NCBI GenBank assembly: GCA_017511805.1
Contig: JAFWJA010000009.1
Location: 1 to 34,812 of the forward strand
DNA length: 34,812 nucleotides
Source: Bacilli bacterium
GTDB lineage: Bacteria > Bacillota_I > Bacilli_A > RF39 > UBA660
Direction of reading: 5' to 3'
The position numbers and the translations under genes were made by a program. Positions 15,449-23,971 of the stretch are shown piece after piece; the stretch's first letter is position 1; each line of letters begins with the position of its first letter. Below the pieces are notes generated by a model, which was not told the origin of the DNA, searched no databases, and saw only the letters and a list, made by a program, of their open reading frames with translations.

Positions 15449-16492
15449 ATGAATAGACTTGAAGGGCAAAATCAAATATTTAGTTTAATCAAGGATTATT
15501 ATCTTAAAAATGGAAAAATAGATAGCTCAGATATATATAAAATAATAACTGAATTCGGTTTTACAGATGAAGAAAAGGTAATGAGAGTAAAGAAAAGTCT
15601 ATTTAATTTTAAGGGAATAATTAAAACAAGAGGTCTTATTGCGGATAATGAAGATATATCTTTTATACCATTTTCATATTCTTCACTATCTAATGATGAA
15701 TTAGAAACAGCACTTAAACTATATATATCAGTCGATTCTAAGTCATTATCTTTATCATATTCAAAAATAAGAAATTTTGTATCAAAGCAAGAAATAAAAT
15801 CAAATAATAAAGCTAGAAACAGAGTTACTAATGATGATATAGTATTAAGAATACCAAAAATGGATGATGTTGAAAAGGTGCGTAGCTTTATAAAAAATGA
15901 TACTAGTCTTAGAAATAATATTAAACATTCAAATCCTTTTTTAGTACAAGATGAACTTGGTATTTGTTATTCTATGGATGGTGTTAGTACTTCTGTTAAT
16001 AATGAATTATCTATTTTGTTAAATAGTTTTATGAAAGAATGTAATGGTAATTTGAATATGTTTAACAGAGATAATTTTAAACAATATCTTAAAAATAAAA
16101 GGACAAAGTTTTATATTGATTATCCTCAAATGAGTTTATATTATCCTGAATCTAATAGAATTAATAATTTGATTTTATTATCTATGGATGATGATTTTGA
16201 TTATAAAAAAATGAAAGAATATACGTTAATGATTCAATCTCTTAAAGATTCTTTAAAAAGAGTAAACATATCTAGTTTAATATCTATAGTTTATAATAAC
16301 TTAATAAAGAAATATTCAAGAGTAGATACAATTAATAAGATTTGTAATATAGATTCAATACAAGAAAATGATTTTGATACTCCATTTTTATATATTTTAT
16401 CAAAAATGTATCTAACAACTGATCTAGTAGTTAATTACCTTTCTACTATGAGTTATGAAGATATGGAAAGAAATAACAAAAAAAGTGTATAA
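15449..16492 (+). CDS. Uncharacterised protein (347 aa) between rpsD and ezrA
   Basis: Not recognised. Starts MNRLEGQNQIFSLIKDYYLK; soluble, with no signal or membrane segment. The first ~70 residues are helical and could form a small winged-helix-like domain (S-S-D-I-Y-K-I-I-T-E-F-G-F-T-D-E-E-K-V), but this is only a shape impression. The remainder is Ser/Asn/Lys/Ile-rich with a conserved-looking YPQMSLYYPES stretch. I chose ATG 15449, behind AGGTGATATT; the in-frame ATG at 15431 lies in the -10 box. It is followed by a separate promoter for ezrA. Its codon use looks like its neighbours. Confidence 0.7.
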   Translation: MNRLEGQNQIFSLIKDYYLKNGKIDSSDIYKIITEFGFTDEEKVMRVKKSLFNFKGIIKTRGLIADNEDISFIPFSYSSLSNDELETALKLYISVDSKSLSLSYSKIRNFVSKQEIKSNNKARNRVTNDDIVLRIPKMDDVEKVRSFIKNDTSLRNNIKHSNPFLVQDELGICYSMDGVSTSVNNELSILLNSFMKECNGNLNMFNRDNFKQYLKNKRTKFYIDYPQMSLYYPESNRINNLILLSMDDDFDYKKMKEYTLMIQSLKDSLKRVNISSLISIVYNNLIKKYSRVDTINKICNIDSIQENDFDTPFLYILSKMYLTTDLVVNYLSTMSYEDMERNNKKSV

Positions 16493-16507
16493 AAAAGTAA
16501 AAATATG

Positions 16508-16516
16508 TGTTAAAAT
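16508..16516 (+). promoter_or_regulatory. Extended -10 promoter for ezrA
   Basis: TGTTAAAAT, with a further TATAAT at 16523-16528 just before the AGAGGTG ribosome site. Leader about 17 nt if the first is used. Confidence 0.45.
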
Positions 16517-16539
16517 AATTAATATAATAGAGGTGTAAT

Positions 16540-18255
16540 ATGAAGGGATTAATAATTGCGACAATTTATATAGTAGTTATAATTCTATTAATCGTTATCT
16601 TCATTATTAAAAATATAAAAGAAGCTAAAAGATTAAAGGAAGCTATCAGAGAATTAGAGACTGAAAAGAATCTTATTTTAAGCGCGCCTATATTAAATGA
16701 GTTGTCTAAAGTTGAAAGCTTAGTTAAAGATGATAAAACTAAGAGTAAATATGATAACTGGCAAAATAGATTTGATAGTATTAGAAATAAAGATATACCA
16801 GAAGTAACAGATATGATTCTTACTGCGGATGGTTATGTTGAAGATAAAAACTATAAAGATTTAAGAGTATTACTTGCGAACATAGAACTTAGAATTTATA
16901 GATTAAGAGAAAGAACTGAAAAACTTCTTAACGAAATAAAAGAAATAACTTTAAGTGAAGAAAAGAATAGAGAAAGAATAGTTAAATTAAAATCTGAATA
17001 TAGAGTTATTAAATCTGATTTTGAAAAAGATACAGATGCATATGGTAATGTAAAAGAAGCAATTGATCTTCAATTTGAAACTATTGAAAAAAGATTTCAA
17101 GAATTTGAAATTGCGATGGAAAAGAAAGATTATGATGACATAAATTATATAGTTAAATCAATTGATGAAATGGTTGAACATATGAAATATGTTATTAAAG
17201 AAGTTCCAGCAATCTTAATTATGTGTAATGAACTTATTCCAAATAAGATTTCAGATATATCTGATATATACATAAAAATGACTAGAGATAATTATCAACT
17301 AGATTATTTAAATGTAGATTATAATATAGAAGAAACTAATAAAAAGATTAGTGATATATTAGATAGAATAAAAGTACTTAACTTAGAAGATGTAGTATTT
17401 GAACTTAAAACTATTATTAATTATTTTGATTCTTTATATAATGATTTTGAAGGAGAAAAAATAGCAAGAACTAAGTTTGAAGAAAATGTTGATTCATTTA
17501 AGTTTAAACTAGGTAGAACTGATAAAGTATTAAGTTCGTTATTAGCGCAAATAAATGATTTAGAATCTAATTACGATTTATCTAAAAATGATATAGATAG
17601 ATTAAATATATTAAATAAAGAAGTTAACTCTATTAAAACTAGTTTTAATGATCTAAATGAATGTAATAATAATCATTCATTTCCATATAGTAGATTATCT
17701 AAAGAATTAGATTTCTTAATTATAAAACTATCTAAAATAGATGAAAGTCTAGAATATGATGTTCAAACAATTGGTAATATGAAAGAGGATGAAGCTAGGG
17801 CAAGAGAACAATTAGATAGTATTAAAGATCTTATTAAGAAAGCTAGAAATAGAATTAGATTATGTAATATTCCAGTAGTACCAGATAATTATTTTGTTGA
17901 ATTAAAAGATGCATCTGATGCGATTAAAGAAATAAATAAAGAATTAAATAAGAAACCAATTAATATTGAAACGCTTAATATTAGAGTAGATACAGCTAGA
18001 GATTTAGCATTTAAAATATTTAATACAACTAATGACTTAATTAAGAATGTTATGATGGCTGAAGAAACTATAATATATGGTAATAGATATAGACCTATAA
18101 AAGAACAAGTTAATATTGGTTTAGATAAAGCAGAAGTTTTATTTAATGAAGGTTCATATAAGAAAGCATTAGAAGTTGCTATGAATGCAATTGATTATGT
18201 AGAACCAGAAATACATAATAAGATTTTAAAAGCATTTAATGAGGAAGGGAGTTAG
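16540..18255 (+). CDS. ezrA: Septation ring formation regulator EzrA
   Basis: Membrane-anchored modulator of FtsZ ring assembly in low-GC Gram-positives. Seen: one N-terminal membrane segment (about 3-25, IATIYIVVIILLIVIFII) followed by a long run of helical, spectrin-like coiled-coil repeats. Early landmarks are the L-N-E-L-S-K-V-E-S-L and WQNRFDSIRNKDIPEV stretches, both typical of the family. Near the C-terminus IIYGNRYR (from about 511) followed by E-A-L-F-like residues and A-M-N-A-I-D-Y-V-E-P corresponds to the conserved QNR patch needed for mid-cell localisation in B. subtilis. 571 residues against about 562. Ribosome site AGAGGTG. The small membrane protein 7 bases downstream is likely co-expressed. 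Confidence 0.9.
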   Translation: MKGLIIATIYIVVIILLIVIFIIKNIKEAKRLKEAIRELETEKNLILSAPILNELSKVESLVKDDKTKSKYDNWQNRFDSIRNKDIPEVTDMILTADGYVEDKNYKDLRVLLANIELRIYRLRERTEKLLNEIKEITLSEEKNRERIVKLKSEYRVIKSDFEKDTDAYGNVKEAIDLQFETIEKRFQEFEIAMEKKDYDDINYIVKSIDEMVEHMKYVIKEVPAILIMCNELIPNKISDISDIYIKMTRDNYQLDYLNVDYNIEETNKKISDILDRIKVLNLEDVVFELKTIINYFDSLYNDFEGEKIARTKFEENVDSFKFKLGRTDKVLSSLLAQINDLESNYDLSKNDIDRLNILNKEVNSIKTSFNDLNECNNNHSFPYSRLSKELDFLIIKLSKIDESLEYDVQTIGNMKEDEARAREQLDSIKDLIKKARNRIRLCNIPVVPDNYFVELKDASDAIKEINKELNKKPINIETLNIRVDTARDLAFKIFNTTNDLIKNVMMAEETIIYGNRYRPIKEQVNIGLDKAEVLFNEGSYKKALEVAMNAIDYVEPEIHNKILKAFNEEGS

Positions 18256-18262
18256 GATTTAA

Positions 18263-18751
18263 ATGACAAATGAAGAGTATATTGAAAAGAAAATAGCAAA
18301 TGATAAGAAGCATAGAAAAAGAGTTATGCAAGTTAAAGGATTAAAAGGACTTATAATTGGAACTGGTTTATTATTAGGATTAGGTGGAATAGGAACTGCT
18401 GTTATAGATGATAAGGAACATCTATCTTATTCTGAAATAATAGAGGAAATGGATATACATTCAGGACATGGCATTACTCCAGATGGAAAGCATATTGAAC
18501 CATCTGGACATTATGGATGTGATATACCTGATGATGGTGAAGAACATGTATATTTCACAGATAGATTAATTCAAGCAATGTCAAAAGATTATTCACCAGA
18601 AGTAATTAGAGAAACTGCTATATTATTTCCACAAATGTGTGGTTCTGAATATAAAGAAGCAAAAGAACAATTAGAAGAAATAGAAGCTTCACTTGTTATG
18701 GATGAAGATGGTAAATATTATATACCTGTTAAGAAAGCTGCGATGAAGTAG
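18263..18751 (+). CDS. Small single-pass membrane protein with a His-rich motif, downstream of ezrA
   Basis: Not recognised. 162 residues: a basic cytoplasmic start (KKHRKRVMQVKGLKG), one glycine-rich membrane segment (about 29-48, LIIGTGLLLGLGGIGTAVI), then an outer acidic domain. That domain holds a cluster of histidines and a cysteine, HSGHGITPDGKH followed by SGHYGCD (His66, 69, 77, 83, Cys86), which could bind metal. A second Cys (PQMCGSE) follows a segment that ends in E-L-E-E-I-E-A-S. It begins 7 bases after ezrA, with GGGAGTTAGGA as ribosome site, so a division or envelope role is suggested by position only. Its stop codon is inside a terminator stem. Confidence 0.65.
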   Translation: MTNEEYIEKKIANDKKHRKRVMQVKGLKGLIIGTGLLLGLGGIGTAVIDDKEHLSYSEIIEEMDIHSGHGITPDGKHIEPSGHYGCDIPDDGEEHVYFTDRLIQAMSKDYSPEVIRETAILFPQMCGSEYKEAKEQLEEIEASLVMDEDGKYYIPVKKAAMK

Positions 18752-18762
18752 CTTTCTTTTTT
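18731..18762 (+). terminator. Intrinsic terminator after the ezrA operon
   Basis: AAGAAAGCT (18731-18739) pairs with AGCTTTCTT (18750-18758), then T's to 18762. The last five codons form the left arm and loop. Confidence 0.75.
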
Positions 18763-18805
18763 AATAATTCTTTTTTTTTATTCATATTATATATTAGGTG
18801 ATATT

Positions 18806-19633
18806 ATGAAGAATAAACTTAAAATAATAGGTATTCTTATATTCGCAGGATTTAGTTTTTATTATACAGATAAAGTTGCGAGTATTATAAAAAATAACGA
18901 TCCAATTATGACTGAAATAAATAGTAAAAAAGTAGATATGATTGTTAGTAAAATTGAACCTGTTTTATTAGAAGATGAATATTTAACTGGAATAAATGGT
19001 TGTATAGTTGATGAAAAAGAAAGCTATAATAAGATGAAAACAATTGGTCACTATAATGAAGATTTATTTGTTATGAAAGAAGATGAAATAAAAGAAGAAC
19101 TAGATAAATATATAATTGGAGGAAACAAAGAAAAGAGAAATGTATCTATAATTCTAATTAACAATAGTGAAGTAATAAATAATTATGTATTAAAAAACAA
19201 TTTAAAATTAGATTATTTTCTAGATGGTGAATATATAAAAGATAATGCTGCTAAATTAATAGATATAAGTAAGAATATTAATATATATAATTATGGTAGA
19301 AATAAGAATTATACTAACAAGTATCTTATGTATGATAATAAAGTAATAAAAACAAATTTTAATAATACATCTGATTACTGTTTAGTTACAAAAAAAGAAC
19401 CTGATATCTTAAAAACATGTACTTCAAATAATATGAAAGTAATTAAAACAGAACCAATTAAAAATGATATTCTAACTTATATAAAAAATAATCTTTTTAA
19501 TGGAAAAATATACTTAATAGATAGTGATAATTATGATGAAATAAAATTATCAATAAAATATATATTATCAAAAGGATATAATATAGTTCATTTAGATGAA
19601 CTGTTAAGTACTAAAAAAGAATGTAATATGTAA
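18806..19633 (+). CDS. Divergent polysaccharide deacetylase-like protein, membrane-anchored, probably inactive
   Basis: 275 residues with one N-terminal membrane segment (about 5-25) and an external domain. The second half reads like a worn NodB fold: V-S-I-I-L-I-N-N where the first Asp-bearing strand belongs, LDYFLDGEYIKDNAAKLIDIS (the usual 'TFFLTGxWVxxNxxLVxxI' step), then I-N-I-Y-N-Y-G where 'EIGNHGxxH' is expected. It ends KGYNIVHLDELLS, the typical final strand and helix. The Asp pair and the HxxxH metal site are absent. Known: NodB-fold enzymes deacetylate peptidoglycan or polysaccharide sugars. Inferred: a binding or regulatory relative rather than an enzyme. Ribosome site AGGTGATATT. 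Assignment rests on eye alignment. Confidence 0.5.
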   Translation: MKNKLKIIGILIFAGFSFYYTDKVASIIKNNDPIMTEINSKKVDMIVSKIEPVLLEDEYLTGINGCIVDEKESYNKMKTIGHYNEDLFVMKEDEIKEELDKYIIGGNKEKRNVSIILINNSEVINNYVLKNNLKLDYFLDGEYIKDNAAKLIDISKNINIYNYGRNKNYTNKYLMYDNKVIKTNFNNTSDYCLVTKKEPDILKTCTSNNMKVIKTEPIKNDILTYIKNNLFNGKIYLIDSDNYDEIKLSIKYILSKGYNIVHLDELLSTKKECNM

Positions 19634-19662
19634 TTGAATAAACAATTTATTTATTGTAAAAT
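19634..19662 (+). promoter_or_regulatory. Promoter for the 62-aa gene
   Basis: TTGAAT (19634-19639), 17-base spacer, TAAAAT (19657-19662). Starts one base after the upstream stop. The leader would be about 10 nt, occupied by AGGTGATAAT. Confidence 0.65.
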
Positions 19663-19678
19663 TATATTAGGTGATAAT

Positions 19679-19867
19679 ATGACTTGGATAGAATATGTAA
19701 ATAATTATGTTAATGAAAACTTGCCAAAAGAATTTACAGCTAAACTTCAAGATATTATTAATTATTTATTAACCCATAAAGACAAAGTTGTTATTGAAGA
19801 AGATGGATTTGATATTTCAGATATTTTGAAATTTATGAAGAAAGAAAGAAAAAAGAAAATGAAGTAA
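19679..19867 (+). CDS. Small uncharacterised protein (62 aa)
   Basis: Not recognised. MTWIEYVNNYVNENLPKEF then a helical stretch with L-Q-D-I-I-N-Y-L-L-T-H-K-D, a short beta-like K-V-V-I-E-E-D-G-F-D-I, and a basic tail KKERKKKMK. It looks like a compact soluble helical protein. Start at 19679 follows AGGTGATAAT; a TTG 45 bases upstream is in frame but is itself the -35 box. It has its own promoter and terminator, so it is a real single-gene unit. Confidence 0.65.
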   Translation: MTWIEYVNNYVNENLPKEFTAKLQDIINYLLTHKDKVVIEEDGFDISDILKFMKKERKKKMK

Positions 19868-19871
19868 TTAT

Positions 19872-19901
19872 AAAAAGGTAAGGTTATACCTTACTTTTTT
19901 T
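19872..19901 (+). terminator. Intrinsic terminator after the 62-aa gene
   Basis: GTAAGGT-TAT-ACCTTAC (19878-19894) flanked by an A run on the left and T's to 19901. Confidence 0.8.
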
Positions 19902-19931
19902 AAAGTACTTTTCTTTTTTATAAATATTTGA

Positions 19932-19937
19932 TATAAT
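19932..19937 (+). promoter_or_regulatory. -10 box for the RNase J-family gene
   Basis: TATAAT; no convincing -35. The leader would be about 39 nt and ends in AAAGGAGATAAAA, one of the few strong GGAG ribosome sites outside the ribosomal genes. Confidence 0.5.
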
Positions 19938-19982
19938 CAATGTACTTAATTCTTTTTTAATTTTATATGAAAGGAGATAAAA

Positions 19983-21629
19983 ATGAGTAAAATTAAGATA
20001 TTTAGTCTCGGAGGACTAAATGAGTGCGGTAAAAATATGTACGTTGTTGACGTTGATAACGACATATTTATCTTTGATGCGGGTTTAAAATACGCAAATG
20101 ATAAAATGTTGGGTATAGATTATATAATTCCTGACTTTTCGTTTTTAAAGCAAAATATTAAAAGAATAAAAGGTATTTTTATTACACATGGTCATATGAA
20201 AGCTATGGGAGCTTTATGTGATATAGTTAAAGAATTAAAGGATATTAGAATCTATTCATGTAAGTTTACTTGTGATGTTATTAGAAGAAACTTTCAAGAT
20301 GAGGGAATAGAATTTAATAATTTACATGAGATAGAACCTCATAAGAAATTAGTATTTGGTAAGAATAGTATATTTCCAATCAGTTTAACACATTCAATCC
20401 CAGATAATGTTGGATATGTATTAAATACTGAAGATGGAGCTATATTCTATACAGGACACTTTGTATTTGATTCGTCTATGCAAGGTCCATATGGAACAGA
20501 TATAGGTAAATTAGCATATATTGGTAAACAAAAAGTATTATGTTTATTAAGTGAGTCAGAATATGCAGAACATACTGGATATACAGTTCCAAATAATAGA
20601 ATTGCGCCAACTGTTAGCGATATTCTTATTCATACTGAAAACAGAATAATAATAACTGTATTTTCTGCTCATATTAGTAGATTACAAGAATTGTTATCTG
20701 AAATAATGACAACTCAAAGAAGAGTAGTTATTATGGGTAAAAGATTACAAGAATTAGTAAACTATGTTATAGACAATGGTTATGTTAAATTTGATAAATC
20801 TAGAATTGGTTCATTAAATAATATTAATGATAAAGATTCAGTTATTCTTATTTCTAATGAAAATGAAAAACCATTTGTTAACTTAGAAAGAATAGTAAAT
20901 GGTTATGATAAATATATAACTATTGAACCAACAGATACAGTATTTTATCTAGATCCAGTTTCAACTACAAATGAAACAATTGCGATAAAGTTAAGTGATG
21001 AAATAGCTAAATTAGGTGCTAAAACAATTAATTTATCACCTAAGAAATATTTCTTAAATCATGCATCAAGTGAAGATCTTATGTTAATGTTAAACTTAAT
21101 TAATCCTAAGTATTATTTTCCAGTTAATGGAGAATATCGTCATCAAGTAGCTAATGCTGATATAGCATATTCACTAGGTATGAAAAAAGAAAACATAATA
21201 TTAAAACAAAATGGTGAAGTAGCTATATTTGAAAATGGAGTATTAAGTGAAGAAACTGAAAAGATAAAAATAGATGATATATTAATAGATGGTAATTCTA
21301 CTAAAGATATTGGTGAATTAGTTTTAAAAGATAGAGAATTATTAAGTGAAAATGGAATTGTTATAGTATGTGCTACTTTAAATAAAAAGACTAAGGCGAT
21401 ACTATCAGGACCTGAAATAATTACTAGAGGATTTATTTATGTTAAAGAAAGTGGTGATTTTATTAATCAAATAAAAGAAATATCACTAGAGTTAATCAAT
21501 AATAATATATCTAGTAATTATGTAGACTTTAATAAAATAAAGAATGATATTAGAGAAGAATTAGGTAAGTTTTTCTTTGAAGAAACTGAATGTAAACCAA
21601 TGATTATTACTATTATTAATGAAATTTAA
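19983..21629 (+). CDS. rnj: RNase J-family protein (J2-like) with a degenerate metal site
   Basis: Metallo-beta-lactamase/beta-CASP fold, 548 residues, the length of RNase J, which degrades and processes mRNA in Bacillota and often works as a J1/J2 pair. Seen: LGGLNECGKNMYVV start, THSIPD-N-VGYV, the TGYT loop, beta-CASP domain, HASSEDLMLMLNL and GEYRH. However, metal ligands are replaced: the HxHxDH motif reads HGHMKA (Asp73 to Lys, His74 to Ala), the TGDF aspartate is His159 (TGHFVFD), and PVHGEYR reads PVNGEYR (Asn382). Inferred: little or no nuclease activity of its own; likely a structural partner of an active RNase J1 encoded elsewhere. Single-gene unit with a strong AAAGGAGA ribosome site. 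Confidence 0.85.
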   Translation: MSKIKIFSLGGLNECGKNMYVVDVDNDIFIFDAGLKYANDKMLGIDYIIPDFSFLKQNIKRIKGIFITHGHMKAMGALCDIVKELKDIRIYSCKFTCDVIRRNFQDEGIEFNNLHEIEPHKKLVFGKNSIFPISLTHSIPDNVGYVLNTEDGAIFYTGHFVFDSSMQGPYGTDIGKLAYIGKQKVLCLLSESEYAEHTGYTVPNNRIAPTVSDILIHTENRIIITVFSAHISRLQELLSEIMTTQRRVVIMGKRLQELVNYVIDNGYVKFDKSRIGSLNNINDKDSVILISNENEKPFVNLERIVNGYDKYITIEPTDTVFYLDPVSTTNETIAIKLSDEIAKLGAKTINLSPKKYFLNHASSEDLMLMLNLINPKYYFPVNGEYRHQVANADIAYSLGMKKENIILKQNGEVAIFENGVLSEETEKIKIDDILIDGNSTKDIGELVLKDRELLSENGIVIVCATLNKKTKAILSGPEIITRGFIYVKESGDFINQIKEISLELINNNISSNYVDFNKIKNDIREELGKFFFEETECKPMIITIINEI

Positions 21630-21660
21630 ACACTTTTTTAAAAAGTGTTTTTATTTTTTT
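21628..21660 (+). terminator. Intrinsic terminator after the RNase J-family gene
   Basis: AAACACTTTT (21628-21637), loop TTA, AAAAGTGTTT (21641-21650), then a T-rich tail. Confidence 0.75.
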
Positions 21661-21667
21661 ATAAAAA

Positions 21668-21676
21668 TGTTATAAT
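21668..21676 (+). promoter_or_regulatory. Extended -10 promoter for ftsK
   Basis: TGTTATAAT with no clear -35; leader about 22 nt, ending in AGAGGTGATATTA. Confidence 0.55.
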
Positions 21677-21704
21677 TAATATGTAAATAGTAGAGGTGAT
21701 ATTA

Positions 21705-23906
21705 GTGGCTAAGAGAAAAAAACGTAGTAAAGAATCATCTAAATCTAGATTTCCTATTGAATTAGTTGGAATATTATTAATTATAATAGGTATAATTGGA
21801 TTTCTAGGATATAAAGCCAATATATTAGGAACTGTTTTTAAAGGTTTTGCAATGTTCTTAATGGGATCATTTGATTTCATATTTTTAGCGTTGTTAATAA
21901 TTATTGGTGGATATATGATTATTAAAAGAAAGAGTCCTAGATTTGGAAGTATTAGATTTTTTGGTTTAGTAATATTTATTATAGGTTTATTAGCACTAGC
22001 TCATTTAAATTATTTAGGTGATAATCCTACTATACAAAATACAATGAAAGAAACTGTTGATGAATTTAGTAAATGTATTCAAAGTAAGACAGTATTTAAT
22101 GGTGGTGGAGTAATAGGAGCATTCTTTATTTCATCATTCAATATTTTATTAGGTGAAGTAGGAAGTATTATAGTAATTGCAGTATTAATGTTAATTGGTT
22201 TAATATTATTCTCTAATATTTCATTTGTAGATATATTTAACGCTATTAAAGAAAAAATAGCTAATAGAAGAAATAGAGAAGATGATGAAGAAGAGGAAGA
22301 AGATGATGAGGATTATGAAGATGAACATGAAGAAACTAAAGTTAAAGTATCATCATTAAGTGAATTAACAAATAATAAAGAAAAAGAAATAGAATATGAA
22401 GAAGCTGTTAAAGAAGCAGCACAAAATCAAAAAGCAAGTAATTTATATGCGAATTATCAATTCCCAAGTGTATCTTTATTAGATGCCGCTAAAAAAACTA
22501 ATAGAAAAGATGATGAAGCAGAAATCAAAAAGAATATAGGTATACTTGAACAAGTATTAAAAGATTTTGAAGTAGTAGCAAAAGTAAAAGAAGTTCATGT
22601 TGGACCATCAGTTACTCAATATGAATTAGAGATTAAATCAGGTACTAGAACAAGTAAAATAACAAGTATTCATAGTGAAATAGCTCTTGCATTAGCAGCT
22701 AAAGATGTTAGAATACAAGCTCCTATTCCAGGAAAAAGTACAGTTGGTATAGAAATACCAAATAAAGTAAATAGTATGGTTACATTTAGAGAAATAATAT
22801 CTAGTTTTCCTAAAGAAAAACAAACTAATAAATTAATGGTTGCATTAGGTAAAGATATAATGGGTACACCAAGATATTGTGAAATTAATAAAACACCACA
22901 CCTTTTAGTAGCAGGTGCTACTGGATCAGGTAAGTCAGTATGTATTAACTGTATATTAGCATCAATACTTATGAGAGCTAGACCAGATGAAGTTAAACTT
23001 ATAATGGTTGACCCTAAGAAAGTTGAACTTGGTATGTATAATGGTATACCACATTTACTACAACCAGTTGTTACAGATCCTAAAAAAGCAAGTATAGCAT
23101 TACAAAAAGTAGTTGCTGAAATGATGGATAGATATGATAAGTTTGAAGATTCTCATACTAAAAATATTGAAAGTTATAATGCATATCTAGAAAAGAAAAA
23201 TCAAAGTTTACCAGAAGAATCTAGATATCCATTATTACCTTATATAGTTGTAATAATAGATGAACTTGCAGACCTTATGGTCGTTGCTAAAAATGAAGTT
23301 GAAGATTCAATAATGAGAATTACACAAATGGCTAGAGCAGCAGGTATACATTTAATAGTTGCTACTCAAAGACCATCTACAAATGTTATTACAGGTGTTA
23401 TTAAAGCTAATATTCCATCTAGAATATCATTTGCAGTTTCTTCTCAAATAGATTCAAGAACAATTCTTGATATGGGTGGAGCTGAAAAACTATTAGGTAA
23501 AGGTGATATGTTATTCTTACCTATGGGTGAATCAGTACCTCAAAGAATACAAGGAGCATTTGTTTCAGAAGAAGAAATTCAAAAATTAGTTAATTTTGTA
23601 TGTAATCAACATATGGCATCATATGATGATAAATTTAATTTAGATGCATCTTCTTCAGGAGGTAGTACACATTCTGATATAGATAAAGATGATGTTGATA
23701 ATGATGATCCGTTATATAATGAAGTAGTTGAATTTGTAGTTAGTACAGGTAAAGCATCTGCTTCACTTATTCAAAGAAGATTTAAAGTAGGTTATAATAG
23801 AGCAGCACGTTTAGTAGATGAACTAGAAGAACGAGGAATAGTAGGTCCGCAACAAGGTTCTAAGCCAAGAGAAGTTCTTGTAGAAATAGAATCAGAAGAT
23901 GAATAA
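21705..23906 (+). CDS. ftsK: DNA translocase FtsK/SpoIIIE
   Basis: Septal ATP-driven pump that clears chromosome DNA through the division septum. Seen: basic start (AKRKKRSKESSKSRF), four membrane segments (about 18-40, 47-70, 78-98, 135-170), then a very acidic linker near 195-215. The motor follows, with Walker A GATGSGKS (about 404-411) and Walker B VVIIDELADLM (about 515). QMARAAGIHLIVATQRPS precedes the C-terminal gamma winged helix (about 670-733), which contains R-R-F-K-V-G-Y-N-R-A-A-R-L. 733 residues, within the SpoIIIE/SftA range. Start taken as GTG 21705 because GAGGTG lies 6 bases upstream; a GTG at 21696 falls inside that ribosome site. The gamma domain should read KOPS/SRS polarity sites. 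Confidence 0.95.
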   Translation: MAKRKKRSKESSKSRFPIELVGILLIIIGIIGFLGYKANILGTVFKGFAMFLMGSFDFIFLALLIIIGGYMIIKRKSPRFGSIRFFGLVIFIIGLLALAHLNYLGDNPTIQNTMKETVDEFSKCIQSKTVFNGGGVIGAFFISSFNILLGEVGSIIVIAVLMLIGLILFSNISFVDIFNAIKEKIANRRNREDDEEEEEDDEDYEDEHEETKVKVSSLSELTNNKEKEIEYEEAVKEAAQNQKASNLYANYQFPSVSLLDAAKKTNRKDDEAEIKKNIGILEQVLKDFEVVAKVKEVHVGPSVTQYELEIKSGTRTSKITSIHSEIALALAAKDVRIQAPIPGKSTVGIEIPNKVNSMVTFREIISSFPKEKQTNKLMVALGKDIMGTPRYCEINKTPHLLVAGATGSGKSVCINCILASILMRARPDEVKLIMVDPKKVELGMYNGIPHLLQPVVTDPKKASIALQKVVAEMMDRYDKFEDSHTKNIESYNAYLEKKNQSLPEESRYPLLPYIVVIIDELADLMVVAKNEVEDSIMRITQMARAAGIHLIVATQRPSTNVITGVIKANIPSRISFAVSSQIDSRTILDMGGAEKLLGKGDMLFLPMGESVPQRIQGAFVSEEEIQKLVNFVCNQHMASYDDKFNLDASSSGGSTHSDIDKDDVDNDDPLYNEVVEFVVSTGKASASLIQRRFKVGYNRAARLVDELEERGIVGPQQGSKPREVLVEIESEDE

Positions 23907-23930
23907 GATATAGTTTTCTATATCTTTTTT
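23905..23930 (+). terminator. Intrinsic terminator after ftsK
   Basis: AAGATATAG (23905-23913), loop TTTT, CTATATCTT (23918-23926), T's to 23930. The stop codon is at the left foot of the stem. Confidence 0.8.
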
Positions 23931-23940
23931 CCTTTTTTTG

Positions 23941-23949
23941 TGATAAAAT
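23941..23949 (+). promoter_or_regulatory. Extended -10 promoter for the WG-repeat gene
   Basis: TGATAAAAT; no clear -35. Leader about 16 nt, holding AGGAGGGATAGA before the ATG. Confidence 0.5.
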
Positions 23950-23971
23950 TATATAGAATAGGAGGGATAGA

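Noticed and set aside
15431..15451. ATG 15431 as start of the 347-aa gene
   Set aside because: It falls in the extended -10 box; ATG 15449 has AGGTGATATT.
19634..19867. 77-codon version of the 62-aa gene starting at TTG 19634
   Set aside because: The TTG belongs to the -35 hexamer, and ATG 19679 has an AGGTGAT site.
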